Shown: piece after piece, positions 61,412-63,890 of the stretch
Numbering within the stretch: the stretch's first letter is position 1
How the letters are laid out: each line of letters starts with the position of its first letter
Origin: UBA7446 sp965656545
Lineage (GTDB): Bacteria; Bacteroidota; Bacteroidia; Flavobacteriales; Flavobacteriaceae
DNA length: 63,890 nucleotides
Assembly (NCBI GenBank): GCA_965656545.1
Contig: CBFHKZ010000007.1
Coordinates: forward strand, 1 to 63,890
Direction: 5' to 3'
Translations under genes and position numbers: made by a program
The notes under the pieces: model-generated
Seen by the model: the letters and a program-made list of their open reading frames with translations, nothing else
Told to the model about the DNA's origin: nothing
The model's database searches: none

Positions 61412-62254
61412 ATGAATGCATTAAACCGTGAGGAAATTACCCTAACAATAGTTGAGAAATTAGAGAAGCATAAAGATCAACTTAGTCAGGACTTCAAAAA
61501 CAAACGAAAGAACATCCCTTTTTTTGTTGTTGATGATTTATTACCTGCCAACTGGTGTAAGGAGATTAATGAAGCTTTTCCCGATACTTCACTAATGGTG
61601 CTTAAAAAGAGCATCCGTGAGCATAAGTTTGTCGGCGTTCAAATGGACCTATACGAGCAGCTGATTGGTGAAGTTACGTATGCGTTTCAAGACAAAAGAA
61701 TTGTTGATTTAATTGGTGAAATATGCGGTATAGATAGCTGTTATGCGGACGCTTCATTATATGCAGGTGGTATTTCAACCATGGTAGAAAGTCAATTTTT
61801 AAAACCGCATTTAGATAATTCTCACGATCAGCAACGAGAAAAGTGGCGTGTGCTTAATTTACTTTACTACACTACTCCAGATTGGGAGACGTCCTTTGGT
61901 GGAAATCTTGAGGTCTGGCCAAATGGATTAAAAAAAGAGCCAACGACCATTACGTCGCGTTTTAATCGATTGGTCGTAATGGGCACAGACAGTAATTCAT
62001 GGCATGCTGTGAGCAAGGTCGTTACGAACAAACACAGGAATTGTGTGTCGAACTATTATTTTTCGGAAACCCCGCTATCATCTGATGATTCGTTCCATGT
62101 GACCCTATTTAGAGGGTGGTCAAAACAAAAATGGGATGATATGTTACTGCGATTAGATGGTATTGCGCGCATGGGCATTCGTAAAATCTTCAAAAAAGGA
62201 ATTGTCAAGAATCCACATGTGTATAAGAAGAAGGAAGAAAACAGTAATGATTAA
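61412..62254 (+). CDS. 2-oxoglutarate/Fe(II)-dependent oxygenase
   Basis: A 280-aa cupin-fold oxygenase. The iron triad is visible as KPHLDNSHD (His133, Asp135) and SWHAVSKV (His198), with Arg209 in HRNCVSNYYF as the likely 2-oxoglutarate ligand, and LNLLYYTTPDW in the core strand. Such enzymes hydroxylate proteins, small molecules or glycans; relatives are common in surface-polysaccharide loci. It lies 27 bp before an AT-rich methyltransferase gene and probably shares its transcript. Substrate unknown. Confidence 0.8.
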   Translation: MNALNREEITLTIVEKLEKHKDQLSQDFKNKRKNIPFFVVDDLLPANWCKEINEAFPDTSLMVLKKSIREHKFVGVQMDLYEQLIGEVTYAFQDKRIVDLIGEICGIDSCYADASLYAGGISTMVESQFLKPHLDNSHDQQREKWRVLNLLYYTTPDWETSFGGNLEVWPNGLKKEPTTITSRFNRLVVMGTDSNSWHAVSKVVTNKHRNCVSNYYFSETPLSSDDSFHVTLFRGWSKQKWDDMLLRLDGIARMGIRKIFKKGIVKNPHVYKKKEENSND

Positions 62255-62281
62255 TTCTAGAAGAATTTGAAAATCCCATAA

Positions 62282-63247
62282 ATGAGAATTATAACAACAG
62301 ATGATTTTAAAGATGTGCTAATTAAGGGGACTCAAAAGGGTTGGCCTTTTATACTTTCAAAGTTTCATTTTTCAGGTGAAAAGAGGACAAAAACCGCATT
62401 TGGAAAAACTAGAGGAAAGGGAATAAACTGGTGGCAAATACCTTATGTCCAGCGAAGATGGAATGCTATGATATCAGGAGATTCAGACAAAGACTATTTA
62501 CATGTTATGACTGAATTTTTAAAAGAAAAAAATGGGTTATCATTAATATCTCTTGGTTCTGGAAGATGTGAGGCGGAAATAAAATTAGCTAAGACAACTA
62601 TTTTTAAAGAGATTACGTGCATTGAACTATCAAAAACACTGGCCGACAAAGCAAAGAAATCCATAGAGGAAGAAGGCTTAGAAAATATACAAGTAATATG
62701 CGAAAATATATATGATTATACGTTTAAAGAAAATGAATATGATGTAGTCTTTTTTAGCTCTTCGTTACATCACTTTAAAAACCTAGAATCTTTACTTAAA
62801 AAAAGAGTGTCTCAGTGGTTAAAAAAGGGGGGCTACTTAATCATAAATGAATATGTTGGACCAGACAGGTTGCAATACTCAAAAAAACAACTATTAGAGA
62901 TTAACAAGGCACTAAAAACCATTCCGAAAAAATATAGAAAAATTAAAAGCTTGCCCATGTACAAAAACCAGGTAAAGGGTCCTGGACTAATTAGAATGAT
63001 TTTGGCAGATCCTTCAGAATGCATAGAGTCGTCAAAAATATTACCAATAATTCATCAGAATTTTAACATTGTAATTGAGAAGCCATTCGGAGGAAGTATA
63101 TTATCGAGCGTGCTAAAGGATATTGCAGATCACTTTTTTTCAGTTAATGCTGAAAAGCAAGAAATACTCGATACGCTATTTAAAATTGAAGACAATTATC
63201 TTAAAAAAAATCAATCAGATTTTATTTTTGGGATATATAAAACTTAA
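62282..63247 (+). CDS. AT-rich class I SAM-dependent methyltransferase
   Basis: A 321-aa protein with motif I ISLGSGRCEAEIKLA (about 86-100), the acidic-strand end CIELS and a post-II segment YDVVFFSSSLHHFKNLE. A C-terminal extension of about 130 residues has no motif I recognise. Its codon use is visibly more A+T-rich than the neighbouring core genes, which suggests recent acquisition. It ends at the rRNA-operon terminator. Substrate unknown; the pairing with a 2OG oxygenase hints at glycan or natural-product tailoring. Confidence 0.78.
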   Translation: MRIITTDDFKDVLIKGTQKGWPFILSKFHFSGEKRTKTAFGKTRGKGINWWQIPYVQRRWNAMISGDSDKDYLHVMTEFLKEKNGLSLISLGSGRCEAEIKLAKTTIFKEITCIELSKTLADKAKKSIEEEGLENIQVICENIYDYTFKENEYDVVFFSSSLHHFKNLESLLKKRVSQWLKKGGYLIINEYVGPDRLQYSKKQLLEINKALKTIPKKYRKIKSLPMYKNQVKGPGLIRMILADPSECIESSKILPIIHQNFNIVIEKPFGGSILSSVLKDIADHFFSVNAEKQEILDTLFKIEDNYLKKNQSDFIFGIYKT

Positions 63248-63257
63248 GCCAATAAAA

Positions 63258-63286
63258 AAACCCCCTAAGAAAACTTAGAGGGGTTT
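63258..63286. terminator. Bidirectional terminator shared by the methyltransferase gene and the rRNA operon
   Basis: Hairpin AAACCCCCTAAG (63258-63269), loop AAAA, CTTAGAGGGGTTT (63274-63286), 12 pairs with one bulged A. On the minus strand it is followed by TTTTTTTATT-like sequence, so it should stop the rRNA transcript efficiently; it also ends the plus-strand gene. Confidence 0.8.
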
Positions 63287-63291
63287 AAATA

Positions 63292-63401
63292 AGAAGGCGA
63301 CGACATACTCTCCCACCAGTGGCAGTACCATCTGCGCTATTGGGCTTAACTTCTCTGTTCGAGATGGGAAGAGGTGAGCCCCAATGCAATAGTCACCTTA
63401 A
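63292..63401 (-). rRNA. rrf: 5S ribosomal RNA
   Basis: The minus strand reads AAGGTGACTATTGC at the 5' side, CACCTCTTCCCATCTCGAAC in the loop B-C region, and ends GTCGTCGCCTT. The terminal helix AAGGTGAC / GTCGCCTT (63399-63392 with 63301-63294) pairs over 8 bp. Length about 110 nt. Exact ends are uncertain by one to three bases. Confidence 0.92.
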
Positions 63402-63535
63402 CGGTTTACACGCAACTTCAAAGTGAAGACGTGTATCGCAGTCGTTGGGGTACAACAAACTGCGCAATACAATCATATTGAGAATAAAAAATAGATAGTT
63501 AGCAATTGATAATAACAACAAAAAAGAAAAGGTTG
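63402..63535. other. 23S-5S spacer
   Basis: About 135 bp between 23S and 5S on the minus strand. No tRNA gene is seen in it; the part nearest the 23S gene is A+T-rich. Confidence 0.6.

Positions 63536-63890
<355 letters not shown>

Overview
The window reads as a piece of a Bacteroidota chromosome, most likely family Flavobacteriaceae. Evidence: the -7 promoter element TAnnTTTG recurs in front of many genes; there is an outer-membrane TonB-dependent receptor with an N-terminal CarboxypepD_reg-like domain; and several families that I know mainly from this phylum are present (DUF3810, DUF3822, DUF5916, DUF6048, DUF6452, HD-domain PgpH). All family names come from reading the proteins; no database search was possible.

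Layout. 1-760: a tandem array of decayed tRNA-like units ends in an intact tRNA-Arg(UCU), followed by a small GIY-YIG nuclease gene whose last codons and stop lie in another tRNA-like fragment. 848-9043: a sucrose-type utilisation locus consisting of a divergent LacI regulator, TonB receptor, exported glutaredoxin-like protein, SLC45-like sugar permease, fructokinase and GH13 sucrose-phosphorylase-type enzyme. The logic is outer-membrane uptake, inner-membrane uptake, phosphorolysis to glucose-1-phosphate plus fructose, then fructose phosphorylation. 9252-9758: a ParE/RelE-type toxin-antitoxin pair. 9883-31338: housekeeping genes, namely pgpH-like HD phosphodiesterase, an NlpC/P60 protein that has lost its catalytic Cys, a TPR protein, gyrA, clpC, the nadA-nadB-nadC operon, the thrA-thrB-thrC operon, an M24 aminopeptidase, gcvT and an SDR gene.

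31423-37034 is an accessory island. It holds a two-component restriction-modification system (nuclease-methylase fusion plus specificity subunit, no HsdR motor) translationally linked to a DUF2971 gene. Next to it is a small cassette with one unknown gene flanked by about 25-bp inverted repeats. A related GTTGTGC motif marks the left edge of the restriction genes, so the island looks like a site of repeated cassette insertion.

37130-60127 is again core genome: yebC, kdsB, a RecD-like helicase, DUF3822 and rsmD, two tandem rhomboids, mutL, nrnA, a double PPIase lipoprotein, DUF3810, a large BNR-repeat (VPS10-like) secreted protein, rlmD, DUF6452 and DUF6048, a THUMP RNA methyltransferase, another methyltransferase with a ZIP transporter, and a DUF5916 outer-membrane protein. 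60270-63247 holds an ATP-grasp-like protein, a 2OG-Fe(II) oxygenase and an AT-rich methyltransferase. They face an rRNA operon transcribed leftwards (5S complete, 23S 3' part, cut by the window edge) across a shared terminator.

The points most worth a second look are the tRNA-repeat/GIY-YIG locus, the cassette boundaries and the restriction-DUF2971 unit, a set of genes whose -7 element sits only 4-5 nt before the start codon (predicted leaderless mRNAs), and the catalytically dead NlpC/P60 protein.
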